A DNA stretch of 64,000 nt from Pelagihabitans pacificus (GTDB lineage: Bacteria; Bacteroidota; Bacteroidia; Flavobacteriales; Flavobacteriaceae), in the NCBI RefSeq assembly GCF_009371985.2, contig NZ_VIKU02000001.1, positions 372,001-436,000 on the forward strand, given 5' to 3'. This document shows, one piece after another, positions 17,822 through 27,171 of this stretch (within the stretch, counting starts at the first letter, position 1; each line of letters opens with the position of its first letter). The notes beneath the pieces are model-generated. The model ran no database searches. It worked only from the letters and a program-made list of their open reading frames with translations, and had not been told where the DNA came from. Position numbers and translations under genes: made by a program.

Positions 17822-19808
17822 GGGCGTGTAGATTTTGTATGCTTAACGGCTGAAAGGCCAAGTCCGAATCCATATAGGAGGCTTGGTTCAAATAAACATT
17901 ATCCATTCCTAATTGATACTCCAGTTGCGCCTTCAAGCGTCTTTGGCTTCCCAGCCTTTTTACGATGGCATAGTTCAACACTGATTTTTCGGAAAGATCA
18001 AAGACCAAGGTGCAACCACCCCTAAACTTAAGACCATCCAACTCATGTCCGTTCTTTTCCACCCGCATCGTCTGCAACAAGGTAACCACCACTTGATCGA
18101 TCCGCATACCCTCCCGACTACTACGATAAACGGGTCTTACATTCAATACCTGTAATTTGAAATCCGGATTAAAGGGAATGGGTTCCCCTTCATACCGGTG
18201 CTCGTGTTTCATTGTGGGCAACAAGCCCAATTTCTCGAGGAAACCGATCCAATCAGGGTTATGCATTTCTTTCATCTGCTCTATCTTTTCCCGATGGCTG
18301 CCTAGTTGGGAATCATAGGCGCTGTAATAATCGGTAAGACTACTTGCAAAGCGATTTTCACCCTTCTTTTGTGGATCTAATCCTTTCGTAATGATCCCAT
18401 GCAAGATGGCATTGATTTCCTTTGTCTTTTCATAAATGTTCTTCCGATCCTTTAAGCCCAACAATTCCCTGATTATTGGTTTCAGATTCTCAATAATGAT
18501 GGATAAGGCGAGCGTATCAAATTCCGAATCGAACATTTCACTGGTGGGGTTCCATCTAAGACTATCTACCGACATCGTGTTTACACGATCTATCTGAAAA
18601 CCCCACTCCCTGAATGCCTCGATCAACGCTACGCGGTACCCTCCATCATCTTCAGGGGCCATTTCGAAATCCGCAGTGATCAGCGCGCGTATATAGTCGC
18701 CAAAAGTAATATCACAGGGAGGGACAAAATCAAGTGCCTGTATGCAAATTTTCAATAAGTTCTGACTGATTTCCATCACCTCCGTCGCCAATCTTTGGAC
18801 GAGATCGGGGTGCAGTCGTCTATCGGGACTTCCGTTCGGATTGGCTATTCGAAAAAGGTCGTTGGTGCGATGGTCATATAACCGAATGAAAGCATCAAAA
18901 ATACATGCTACGAATATAGCACCGCGGTCATGTACCTGCGTAGCGTTGCCCAGTGCGGTTCGGTCGGGCACCCTGCGCTCCCAGCCATCTTCGGACTGAA
19001 TACCAATGGCGCTTCGCAGGGCGGTGTGGCCATAGTCGATCGCTTGTCCGACCTGCGTGGCCAACTCCCCAAATATCGACTCGTTATCCAACTTGCCCTT
19101 TGCAAATGCCAATTGATGCACCACAAGATCGCGATTGTTCAATCGTTCCAATAGTGCAATCGTATCGGCGAAAGCTTCGTGAAACGCCCCTACGTCCGCA
19201 TTGGTATTTTCGATAAAATGGGGATGGATACTATCAAGAATTGCATGGCACATTTCGTGGGCAATGATATCCGGCGACAAGCAGGTAAATACCGTGCCAC
19301 CAGGAACATTAATGCCTTGCAATAGGTCTTTCGCTTTGAAATAACCGAACAGAATAGATTTCTTGTCCGGGGTATAGTAGGCGTTGGGCTCCAACAACGC
19401 ATGGGGGTACAATTTTAAATGAGGGATGTATTCTTCGTTGTACTTCCCCGTATCGTCTTCGGATAATCTGGGACGCCATATAATTTTTCTCCCTAACGCA
19501 TCCTCAAAAACCTCGATTATCCTCATTGCAATCGTGTACACAAATTGCTGATGAAACTGCGGATTTCCTTCGCTTGGGCTTAGGCCATTTTGTGAAAGTA
19601 CTTCCACATGGTTGATATCTACCGGCCTGTACCAACATTGGTTTGCCGGGTCGAAATCGATGACGGCCACATAGTCTCCCTTGGGACCGGGCTCCACACC
19701 ATCTTCCCAGCGTACGCGGTACACCTTTTCGTTCACGGTATAGGTCGATAGCAGCGTAGAAAAACTCGGGTCGAGAGTGTAACCTTTAAGATATCTATAG
19801 GTAGGCAT
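17814..19808 (-). CDS. Gluzincin-type zinc metallopeptidase
   Basis: A 664-residue cytoplasmic-looking protein. The peptidase core has HEMCH at 184-188 and, about 20 residues later, NADVGAFHEAFADTIAL with the third-ligand Glu211. This is the HExxH...E arrangement of gluzincins (thermolysin/M4-like clan). N-terminal beta-rich and C-terminal helical regions of unknown function flank it. There is no signal peptide or propeptide, which argues against an exported thermolysin. It is the first gene of a two-gene unit with the second MBL protein. A role in processing a conflict-system partner is speculation. Confidence 0.72.
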   Translation of the reverse strand: MPTYRYLKGYTLDPSFSTLLSTYTVNEKVYRVRWEDGVEPGPKGDYVAVIDFDPANQCWYRPVDINHVEVLSQNGLSPSEGNPQFHQQFVYTIAMRIIEVFEDALGRKIIWRPRLSEDDTGKYNEEYIPHLKLYPHALLEPNAYYTPDKKSILFGYFKAKDLLQGINVPGGTVFTCLSPDIIAHEMCHAILDSIHPHFIENTNADVGAFHEAFADTIALLERLNNRDLVVHQLAFAKGKLDNESIFGELATQVGQAIDYGHTALRSAIGIQSEDGWERRVPDRTALGNATQVHDRGAIFVACIFDAFIRLYDHRTNDLFRIANPNGSPDRRLHPDLVQRLATEVMEISQNLLKICIQALDFVPPCDITFGDYIRALITADFEMAPEDDGGYRVALIEAFREWGFQIDRVNTMSVDSLRWNPTSEMFDSEFDTLALSIIIENLKPIIRELLGLKDRKNIYEKTKEINAILHGIITKGLDPQKKGENRFASSLTDYYSAYDSQLGSHREKIEQMKEMHNPDWIGFLEKLGLLPTMKHEHRYEGEPIPFNPDFKLQVLNVRPVYRSSREGMRIDQVVVTLLQTMRVEKNGHELDGLKFRGGCTLVFDLSEKSVLNYAIVKRLGSQRRLKAQLEYQLGMDNVYLNQASYMDSDLAFQPLSIQNLHAHE

Positions 19809-20228
19809 GAACTATTGAATTACTTATTAATATTGGAATAGAACTAAACAGGCTGCTCGACCATTTTTACGTTTATTCGGATACACCTGTCAAGGTTTCG
19901 TAAATCCCGTATTCTTCATATTCATCGGAGTCGGTCAGCTTTCGGACTTTTATAAAACTAGGGGGAGAACCGGTATCGGAAGGGCAGAATAATCTTTAAT
20001 CCTTTTGTAGGCCCCGGATTACCTTTTTAAAGATATGAAAAAATGTTTAACTGTACGCCTGAAGAACGGTAGTTTTCATCCCCTATTTCTAAGCGATTTA
20101 CCCTTTCCCCTTTTGACTCCGTCAGTGGTCGTAGTCATCAATTGATGCCATCAGGTAAACTTTGAGCATGGAATATTTGGTCGCAACGCTACCCTTGAAC
20201 GGTACGCTTGGGCCTGTATCGGAATTTC
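19809..20228 (-). other. Gene-free gap holding two decayed coding-like fragments
   Basis: No intact gene. On the minus strand, 19873-19995 is an open frame of 41 codons with no start, ending in KLTDSDEYEEYGIYETL and a stop. A second fragment ends at 20122-20124 and runs back into the flanking lipoprotein gene in another frame. Both contain SDTG followed by a proline/serine-rich stretch, and both look like C-terminal tails of lost genes. The upstream region of the metallopeptidase gene must also lie here. Confidence 0.3.
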
Positions 20229-20678
20229 CTATTCCACACGATCGTAAAACAGCCCAGGGCCGTCACAAGCCCACCAAGTACCAATAAGTTTGGTGTCGGA
20301 ATCAAAACGAAACCACTCCTTGGGCTCGTTAGAGCAGTTTCCTACCAGGGCATTTTTCTCGGGAAAGGTCAATATGAGGTAGTCACCGTCGCTTTTCTCC
20401 ACAACTTCAAAGGCGCCTGAAGCTTGGAGGGTTACCCCATCATATTCCCTTATTTTTGTAAAGGTACCATCGGAATGCAACCGAATCGTTTCTTGGTACT
20501 CCAGGTCTTCGCCTGTGGTGGGTGGCACGTTGGCGATACTCCCGGTCATCGCCGTTAGCAACCATTTTTGAGGATACACATCGGCCTGAAGTGGAACCGG
20601 GGTTTCGACATTCGATTTATCGTTGTCGGAGCAACCAACTATCATCAAAAAAATACAAAAAAGAAATAGCGATTTCAT
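20229..20678 (-). CDS. Small lipocalin-like lipoprotein
   Basis: The start is set at the ATG at 20678 because it is directly followed by a lipoprotein signal (MKSLFLFCIFLMIVGC, lipobox Cys16); the longer frame would put 31 unsuitable residues before it. The mature part of about 130 residues has the pattern of small Bacteroidota lipocalin-like or META-like lipoproteins: KWLLTAMTG, then strands with DGTFTK and a W-rich end. Probably outer-membrane anchored; function unknown. Confidence 0.6.
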   Translation of the reverse strand: MKSLFLFCIFLMIVGCSDNDKSNVETPVPLQADVYPQKWLLTAMTGSIANVPPTTGEDLEYQETIRLHSDGTFTKIREYDGVTLQASGAFEVVEKSDGDYLILTFPEKNALVGNCSNEPKEWFRFDSDTKLIGTWWACDGPGLFYDRVE

Positions 20679-20900
20679 AGGAAGGATGTTTTCGTAATAT
20701 ATCAAAAAGATATCATTTTGTGGAAGAGGTTGCGTAGACCCGAGGGGATATTTTGGAACAAGGAGTATCAATTTATCGCTTTTCGTGCCAACTTACACAA
20801 AAATCATTTCCTCTTGCTCTCCGCTGTAACATGAGGTTTCTCACCGGAAATTTTAATGACAATCTACGAGCCGTCGTTGGTGAATAAATCCTAATTTGAC

Positions 20901-20908
20901 TAGTTTTG
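20901..20908 (+). promoter_or_regulatory. Bacteroidota -7 box for the thioesterase gene
   Basis: TAGTTTTG matches the TAnnTTTG consensus, with a TTG 21 bases upstream. It lies 19 bases before the ATG at 20928 and overlaps the earlier ATG at 20910, so it decides for the downstream start. Confidence 0.55.
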
Positions 20909-20927
20909 TATGTTTAAAACCCATCCC

Positions 20928-21362
20928 ATGAACAAGCCTTTAGCCCACTTTAAAGCCCGTATTGGACAAGATGCTTCGGATTCGATTTCCCCCTTGATGC
21001 GTTGGTTGAATCCAACCCTCCTTAAAGCGGAGGAAGGGGCCTTGGAGTTTTCTTACGTCGTCAGGGAAGAAATGACCAATCCCATGGGAATTCTCCATGG
21101 CGGCACTACCGCGGCGATTATCGACGATGCGGTGGGAGCCGCAGTCTTTTCCTTGGGAAAATCCAACTGGTACAGCACGGTGAACCTAGCGGTCGATTAT
21201 TTTGCATCGGCCAAGGTAGGCGATACCATCATCGCCAAGACCAGCATCATCAAAAATGGCAATATGATCATCAACACCTACTGTGAAATCTGGAATGCCG
21301 ACCGCAGTCGGATGATTGCCAAGGGCCATTCGAATTTGATCAAGCTGGAGATAAGGGATTGA
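20928..21362 (+). CDS. PaaI-family hotdog-fold thioesterase
   Basis: A 144-residue single hotdog-domain protein. The motif NPMGILHGGTTAAIIDDAVG is the PaaI/4HBT signature: HGG lies in the loop and Asp on the central helix. A strand set, VNLAVDYFASAKVGDTI, completes the fold. It probably hydrolyses acyl- or aryl-CoA thioesters in the cytoplasm. The start is chosen from the promoter box upstream. It stands alone between minus-strand genes, so it is monocistronic. Confidence 0.85.
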   Translation: MNKPLAHFKARIGQDASDSISPLMRWLNPTLLKAEEGALEFSYVVREEMTNPMGILHGGTTAAIIDDAVGAAVFSLGKSNWYSTVNLAVDYFASAKVGDTIIAKTSIIKNGNMIINTYCEIWNADRSRMIAKGHSNLIKLEIRD

Positions 21363-21479
21363 CAAATTCAAATACAAAAATCAGCCTTACCTACGAATAC
21401 AAGATTTTTCGTATCCGTTTTGCTTTGACCCTATTTTTTAGAGGCTGCCCACTACCAAACGAACAGTACCAACTGCCTA

Positions 21480-23120
21480 CTACTTCCTCACGCCTGTTAT
21501 CTCCTGTCCCCCTTGTTTTAGGGTGAGTTCGACCACGGTTCCCTGCGCGTCCCGACCGAACACCAGTTGGGCGGCAACCACCTTTAGAAAGAAAGTATCC
21601 TTCGCCTCCGGAAAAATCTCAAATTCGGGCTGACCCGTAGCTTGGGCATATAGCTTTTCATCCTTTACGGTCACCGCTATGGAAAAACCGGGTTGTAGTT
21701 CATAGGTGCCTTCATAGTCGGGTAACACCGCAGGGTCGATGGTAATCACTTCTTTTTCCGTAGCAGGTTTTTTACCGGTTTCCATGCCTTTGACCTGATC
21801 GATACGTTGCGAAAAAAGGGCAGTTCGCTGCCCATTCTCTAAGGCAAATACGTACCGGGCCAACCCGTCCTCAAAGTAAAAATCGTTTTCCGAAACCGGA
21901 TAAAGCTTTAACGGGTCGCTCCCCTCCCTTTGACTGTACAGGCTACCCTCTCTCAGGGTTATGTTCCGATACACCCCTTCAAAATCATAATTACCCACCC
22001 ATTTTTGAAGTTGGGCGTCCGATAAGGCCACGGCCTTCTTTGGTGATGGAAAAGGTTCGCCAATAGCATGGGCCGCCATTTTTATCGCTGTGCTCTGGGG
22101 GGAGTTCCCGTTGCGATTCGTCAAGATGATAACGTAGACGTTCTCGGAAGGTACGTATACACCTTGTGTCACATAGCCAAAAATACCGCCCCCGTGTTCG
22201 ATACTTTGAACACCATTGATTTCATCGATTTGCCAGCCATAGCCGTAATGGGTCGGTTTACCATTGTTCAACTTGGTATCGGTAAAAGCCTTGGCCTTGC
22301 TTTGGGCACTGATCAAGGTGTTGTCCCGAATGGCCTGGAACCATAAAAACATATCGTCAACGGTGGACATTAACGAACCTGCCGCATAGGGTAAGGTCAT
22401 GCTAAGATAATCAGCATTGCGGTAGCCCGATTCGGAGGGCATATAGCCACTGGCCCGATTCCGAATCAATTGTGTATGGCTCCCGTAATAGGAGTTGGTC
22501 ATTCCTAAGGGTTGAAAGATATTGGTTTCGATAAAGTCAGCATAAGACATCCCGGAAACCACTTCAATGATATGGCCTAAAATGATATAACCGCTATTGT
22601 TGTAATGCCATGCGTCTCCCGGGTTGAAATCCATCGGTTCATTTTTGAAGTAATCGATAAGCTCAGTAGGCGTTTTGTCGTTTCGGGCAAAGGAACTTAA
22701 ATCACCCATCTCCGTATAACTTTTTATCCCTGAGGTATGGTTGAGCAGATGGTGGATGGTAATTTGTTTTCCTTGCATAGGATAGTCTGGCACGTAGGTC
22801 GTAATAGGGTCTAGCAGGTCTATCTTCCCTTGTTCCATGAGCATCAAAATGGCCACCGCGGTAAATTGTTTGGTAATGGATCCCAGCTCAAAGACGTTTT
22901 CAGGCTTCATGGGTACTTTGAGTTCCATATTGGCCATCCCAAAAGCTTTCCGGTATAAAATATCATCGTTCTTGGCGACCAAAACGGTCAATCCCGGACT
23001 TTCGGGTTGATAGAGGGTTCTGGCGAGGTCGTCAAAGATTTTTTCTAAATCTTGGGCATAGAGATTTGTCGCACTTACCGTTAAAAAAGTAATGAGCGAT
23101 AGTAGTGTTCGTTTTTTCAT
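21480..23120 (-). CDS. Exported beta-lactamase-fold serine hydrolase
   Basis: A 546-residue protein with a signal peptide (cleavage near YAQ, residue 23). The class C beta-lactamase/penicillin-binding fold is intact: S81-I-T-K84, Y173-N-N175 and H309-G-G-G. After about residue 370 a beta-rich C-terminal region of DUF3471-like type follows, common in Bacteroidota homologues. Likely a periplasmic or surface esterase or D-aminopeptidase rather than a true beta-lactamase. Monocistronic and divergent from the GH140 gene. Confidence 0.85.
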   Translation of the reverse strand: MKKRTLLSLITFLTVSATNLYAQDLEKIFDDLARTLYQPESPGLTVLVAKNDDILYRKAFGMANMELKVPMKPENVFELGSITKQFTAVAILMLMEQGKIDLLDPITTYVPDYPMQGKQITIHHLLNHTSGIKSYTEMGDLSSFARNDKTPTELIDYFKNEPMDFNPGDAWHYNNSGYIILGHIIEVVSGMSYADFIETNIFQPLGMTNSYYGSHTQLIRNRASGYMPSESGYRNADYLSMTLPYAAGSLMSTVDDMFLWFQAIRDNTLISAQSKAKAFTDTKLNNGKPTHYGYGWQIDEINGVQSIEHGGGIFGYVTQGVYVPSENVYVIILTNRNGNSPQSTAIKMAAHAIGEPFPSPKKAVALSDAQLQKWVGNYDFEGVYRNITLREGSLYSQREGSDPLKLYPVSENDFYFEDGLARYVFALENGQRTALFSQRIDQVKGMETGKKPATEKEVITIDPAVLPDYEGTYELQPGFSIAVTVKDEKLYAQATGQPEFEIFPEAKDTFFLKVVAAQLVFGRDAQGTVVELTLKQGGQEITGVRK

Positions 23121-23231
23121 GTAGCCTTATTTGATGGATGATTGTTTATTGGTAGGACGACCATTTATTGAATTGGTTACATACTGGACCAATTTTGTCT
23201 TGTACCCTAGGTTATTCAGGGCTGCAATAAA

Positions 23232-23239
23232 TAATTTTG
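23232..23239 (+). promoter_or_regulatory. -7 box for the GH140-led unit
   Basis: TAATTTTG fits TAnnTTTG, 29 bases before the GH140 ATG. No convincing -33 TTG is visible, so support is moderate. Confidence 0.4.
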
Positions 23240-23268
23240 GTATCTTCCATCAGTAAAACCTTTCCTGT

Positions 23269-24648
23269 ATGAGAATAGTATTGATCGTTGCCCTGTTGAC
23301 CTTTTCTAATGGACTTGCCCAGCAACTACGGGTAAGTGACAACCAGCGCTTTTTGGTCACCGTGGACGGCACACCTTTTTTTTGGATGGCCGATACAGCT
23401 TGGGAACTTTTTCACCGTTGTAATCGGGAGGAAGCCACCATGTACCTCACCAAAAGGGCTGAACAGGGTTTTAACGTGATTCAAGCGGTGGCCCTGGCGG
23501 AAATCGACGGACTCAACACCCCCAATACCTACGGAAAAACACCCCTGATGAATAACGACCCCACCACTCCCAATCCCGAATACTTTGAACATGTGGACTA
23601 TATCATCCGAAAAGCGGATAGTTTGGGAATGTATATTGCGCTGCTCCCTACCTGGGGCGATAAACTTTTTAAAAATAGCTGGGGTGTAGGGCCGGAAGTA
23701 TTTACCCCTGAAAACGCTGAAACCTTTGGGCGATGGATTGGGACGCGATATAAAGATTACAACAATATTATTTGGGTTATTGGGGGCGATCGCAACCCAC
23801 GGGAAGGCAGTAACGATGTGGCGGTATGGAATCGAATGGCCGAGGGCATCGCCCAAGCGGCCGGAGGGTACGAAGCGACCCTCATGAGCTTCCATCCACA
23901 GCCCAAAGAGGGAGGGGGATCCTCAACCTGGTTCCACGACCAACCTTGGCTGGATTTCAACATGCACCAAACCGGTCATTGTGCCAATCAGGGTACATAC
24001 CGGAAAATCACGCTCGATTACCAACGCGTTCCGACCAAACCCGTACTCGATGGCGAACCGCTCTATGAAGACCATCCAAACTGTTTCAATGCCAAAGAAC
24101 TGGGCCACAGCATTCCCGGGGACATTCGCCGAATTCTATATTGGAACGTTTTTGCCGGTGCGTTCGGACAGACCTATGGATGCCACGACGTGTGGCAAAT
24201 GTATACCACGGAACGGGAAGGTATCAACCAACCACTGCGTCCTTGGCCGGTGGCTTTGGACCTCCCCATGGCCCACCAGGTCAAACATTTAAAGAACTTA
24301 ATGCTGTCCCGGCCCTTTCTAAGCCGTATTCCCGACCAGTCTATGATTTTGGAAGTGCAGGAAGACAACAAAGACTATGTGATTGCCACCCGTGATGCCG
24401 AAGGCAGTTATGCCTTTATCTATTTTCCAACAGGGAAAGCGGTTCATCTTGACCTTTCAAGCCTCGCGGCAGCGGAATTGAACAGCTGGTGGTACGATCC
24501 CCGAACCGGAAATACCTTCCGATCGGAGCAAATCACCCGTGCCGAAAAAGTCGAAATCGAACCCCCCACTTCGGGGAAGAATAACGATTGGGTATTGGTA
24601 ATCGATGACCCTTCGAGAGACTTTCGGGTACCCGGGAAAACGAACTAA
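23269..24648 (+). CDS. GH140-type glycoside hydrolase (DUF4038)
   Basis: A 459-residue exported TIM-barrel enzyme with a signal peptide ending near LAQ (residue 17). The opening RFLVTVDGTPFFWMADTAWELF is the hallmark of DUF4038, the barrel shared with GH140 apiosidases. Candidate acid residues lie in IIWVIGGDRNP and KPVLDGEPLYED. The last 90 residues form the putative collagen-binding beta domain usual at the C-terminus of this family. The likely role is release of a branched sugar from plant or algal polysaccharide in the periplasm or at the surface; the exact substrate is not predictable. Followed 60 bp later by the M28 peptidase gene. Confidence 0.85.
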   Translation: MRIVLIVALLTFSNGLAQQLRVSDNQRFLVTVDGTPFFWMADTAWELFHRCNREEATMYLTKRAEQGFNVIQAVALAEIDGLNTPNTYGKTPLMNNDPTTPNPEYFEHVDYIIRKADSLGMYIALLPTWGDKLFKNSWGVGPEVFTPENAETFGRWIGTRYKDYNNIIWVIGGDRNPREGSNDVAVWNRMAEGIAQAAGGYEATLMSFHPQPKEGGGSSTWFHDQPWLDFNMHQTGHCANQGTYRKITLDYQRVPTKPVLDGEPLYEDHPNCFNAKELGHSIPGDIRRILYWNVFAGAFGQTYGCHDVWQMYTTEREGINQPLRPWPVALDLPMAHQVKHLKNLMLSRPFLSRIPDQSMILEVQEDNKDYVIATRDAEGSYAFIYFPTGKAVHLDLSSLAAAELNSWWYDPRTGNTFRSEQITRAEKVEIEPPTSGKNNDWVLVIDDPSRDFRVPGKTN

Positions 24649-24708
24649 ACGGCATTGGCAAATCCGTCCAAAATACCGTAACTTTCAATAATTAAAAACC
24701 CAACCACT

Positions 24709-26901
24709 ATGAAGCGTACCTTCGTTGTACTTTTTTTACTGTTATTCGTAAGCACTGCGACCGCCCAGGAGGCTATCACCGGTTTCACCCCTGAAAACGC
24801 AAAAAAACAGCTAACACTTGAAAAGGCGTTTGAAGCAAAACTCAATACCGACAATCTGGACCAATGGATGCGGAAAATGGCTGCGGAACCCCATTGGGTA
24901 GGAACGGACTATGGCCGTGAAAATGCGGAATGGATTCAAAAACAATTCAAGTCCTGGGGCTATGATGCCAAAATCGAGACCTATCACATACTGTTTCCGT
25001 ACCCAAAAGTCCGTTTACTCGAACTGACCGCACCTACTACTTACAAGGCCAAATTGACAGCCGTCCCGGTCGAGGGAGACGAATTTACCGGCCAAGGGGA
25101 TGCTTTGCTGCCGAGTTACAATGCATTCTCTACGGATGGCGATGTGGAAGCGGAGCTGGTGTTCGTAAATTATGGAATTCCAAAAGACTATGAGGAATTG
25201 GACAAACTGGGCATCGACGTCAAGGGAAAAATAGTTATTGCCAAATACCAAGGTTCCTGGCGAGGCATTAAGCCGAAATTAGCGGCGGAAAAAGGAGCCA
25301 TCGGATGCATCATCTATTCGGACCCACAGGATGATGGCTACGTACGGGGCGATGTATATCCCAAGGGCGCTTTTAAAAATAAGACCGGGGTTCAGCGGGG
25401 CTCGGTGATGGATATGCCCACCTATCCCGGGGATGTGCTTACACCCGGTTATGGAGCTACCAAAGACGCCAAACGTTTAGATCGAGAACAGGCACCTACG
25501 ATCACCAAGATTCCGGTATTGCCGATTTCCTATGAGGATGCCCTTCCCTTGTTGGAAGCCTTGGAAGGTCCCGTCGCACCCAACAAATGGAAAGGCGGAC
25601 TCCCCATTACCTATCACGTGGGGCCCGGTCCGGCAAAGGTGCATTTAAAATTGGAATTCGATTGGCAGTTGACCCCCGCCCACAATGTCATCGCTACCTT
25701 ACAAGGAAGTGAATACCCCGATCAATGGGTGATGCGGGGCAATCACCACGACGCCTGGGTACACGGTGCCAATGATCCTATCAGCGGTATGGTCGCCCTC
25801 ATGGAAGAAGCCCGGGCGATCGGGGAATTGGCCCGAAAAGGCAACAAACCAAAACGAACCCTCGTCTATTGTGCATGGGATGCAGAGGAGCCCGGGCTCA
25901 TCGGATCCACCGAATGGGTCGAGGACCACAAGGAAGAATTGCAACGGAAAGTAGTGGCATACATCAACACCGACGGAAACGGTCGTGGATTCTTGGGAGC
26001 AGGCGGATCCCACTCGCTCCAACAGATGGTCGGTGAAGTGGCCAGCGCGGTTATCGACCCCCAGAAAGGAGTCTCCATCAAGGAACGTCGAAGTGCCGTC
26101 AATCTCGTGAACGGTGGAAAGGAAGAGTTCGAACTTTACGCTTTGGGTTCCGGTTCCGATTACACGCCCTTTATCCAGCACGCGGGAATCGCCTCCTTGA
26201 ACCTCGGTTTCGGAGGGGAAAATGCAGGGGGGGAGTACCATACCATTTACGATACCTATCCTCACTATACCCGATTCAAAGATCCTGGATTCCAATATGG
26301 CGTAACATTGGCGAATACTGCCGGAAGAATAACCTTACGACTGGCGAATGCCGATGTCCTGCCCTTTGCCTTTAAACCATGGCAAGCCACCGTTTCAGGC
26401 TATTTGGATGACATTATGAAATCGTGTACCGAAATGCGGAAAGCAATAGAAAAACATAACAACATGGTCGATAAGAATGTTTTCGAATTAGCGGCCGATC
26501 CCAAAAAGCCATTTGTAAGACCCGAGAAAAAAGAGGCGGTCCCCTTTTTGGATTTCACACCATTACAAAACCAGCTTGCGGCCTTGGAAACGAGTATTCA
26601 AACCTTGAGCGAAGCCGATATTTCGAAACTATCAATGGATAAACGGGTAAAAATGAACCAAAAATTGATGCTGGCAGAACAGGCGTTGACATCGGATGCC
26701 GGCTTGCCCCGACGTTCTTGGTACAAACACCAAATCTATGCACCTGGATTTTATACCGGTTATGGCGTAAAGACCCTCCCCGGGGTACGGGAAGCTATCG
26801 AACAAAAAAATTGGAACGAAGCCCAGGAACAAATCGGGGTACTGGCAGCGACCCTGAAAAGGTTTCATGCCCATATCGATGAAATGAATAACATGCTCTA
26901 A
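24709..26901 (+). CDS. M28B metallopeptidase (glutamate carboxypeptidase II-like)
   Basis: A 730-residue exported enzyme with a clear signal peptide (ending TATAQ). The layout is that of GCPII/transferrin-receptor relatives: a PA insert domain (about 120-320), the di-zinc peptidase, and a C-terminal dimerisation helix bundle. Predicted metal residues are H346 and D356 (GNHHDAW...ND), E393/E394 (WDAEEPG), the Asp of YINTDG and the His of EYHTIYDT. It probably trims peptides or acylated amino acids in the periplasm. It is followed closely by DUF2007 and the HEAT/cytochrome gene, suggesting one transcript. Confidence 0.9.
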   Translation: MKRTFVVLFLLLFVSTATAQEAITGFTPENAKKQLTLEKAFEAKLNTDNLDQWMRKMAAEPHWVGTDYGRENAEWIQKQFKSWGYDAKIETYHILFPYPKVRLLELTAPTTYKAKLTAVPVEGDEFTGQGDALLPSYNAFSTDGDVEAELVFVNYGIPKDYEELDKLGIDVKGKIVIAKYQGSWRGIKPKLAAEKGAIGCIIYSDPQDDGYVRGDVYPKGAFKNKTGVQRGSVMDMPTYPGDVLTPGYGATKDAKRLDREQAPTITKIPVLPISYEDALPLLEALEGPVAPNKWKGGLPITYHVGPGPAKVHLKLEFDWQLTPAHNVIATLQGSEYPDQWVMRGNHHDAWVHGANDPISGMVALMEEARAIGELARKGNKPKRTLVYCAWDAEEPGLIGSTEWVEDHKEELQRKVVAYINTDGNGRGFLGAGGSHSLQQMVGEVASAVIDPQKGVSIKERRSAVNLVNGGKEEFELYALGSGSDYTPFIQHAGIASLNLGFGGENAGGEYHTIYDTYPHYTRFKDPGFQYGVTLANTAGRITLRLANADVLPFAFKPWQATVSGYLDDIMKSCTEMRKAIEKHNNMVDKNVFELAADPKKPFVRPEKKEAVPFLDFTPLQNQLAALETSIQTLSEADISKLSMDKRVKMNQKLMLAEQALTSDAGLPRRSWYKHQIYAPGFYTGYGVKTLPGVREAIEQKNWNEAQEQIGVLAATLKRFHAHIDEMNNML

Positions 26902-26912
26902 AACAAAGGAAG

Positions 26913-27149
26913 ATGGACTCAGATTATGCAAAAATTTTCAGTGGAAACAACTTATTGGGAAAACGAATTGCCACCCGGCTTCACGAGACGGGTATCGAGG
27001 CGGTAGTCAAAGACGAGGCGGAATCTGCCCGTCTCGCTGGGTTCGCCAGTGCCATGCTCGACCAGGTCGACATCTATGTAAATAACGATGAGGTCGCCAG
27101 GGCAAGGGAAATCGTGGATGAAGTCCGAAAAAATACCCAACAATCATAA
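26913..27149 (+). CDS. DUF2007 small protein
   Basis: A 78-residue protein that starts 11 bp after the M28 gene. The ferredoxin-like pattern (KIFSGNNLLGKRIATRLHETGIEAVVKDE ... VDIYVNNDEVARAREIVDE, split here) fits DUF2007, a PII-like putative signal-transducing domain. No membrane part. Its function is unknown; its position suggests co-expression with the exported hydrolases. Confidence 0.75.
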   Translation: MDSDYAKIFSGNNLLGKRIATRLHETGIEAVVKDEAESARLAGFASAMLDQVDIYVNNDEVARAREIVDEVRKNTQQS

Positions 27150-27171
27150 CCAGCAAACCAATAGACCCTCT

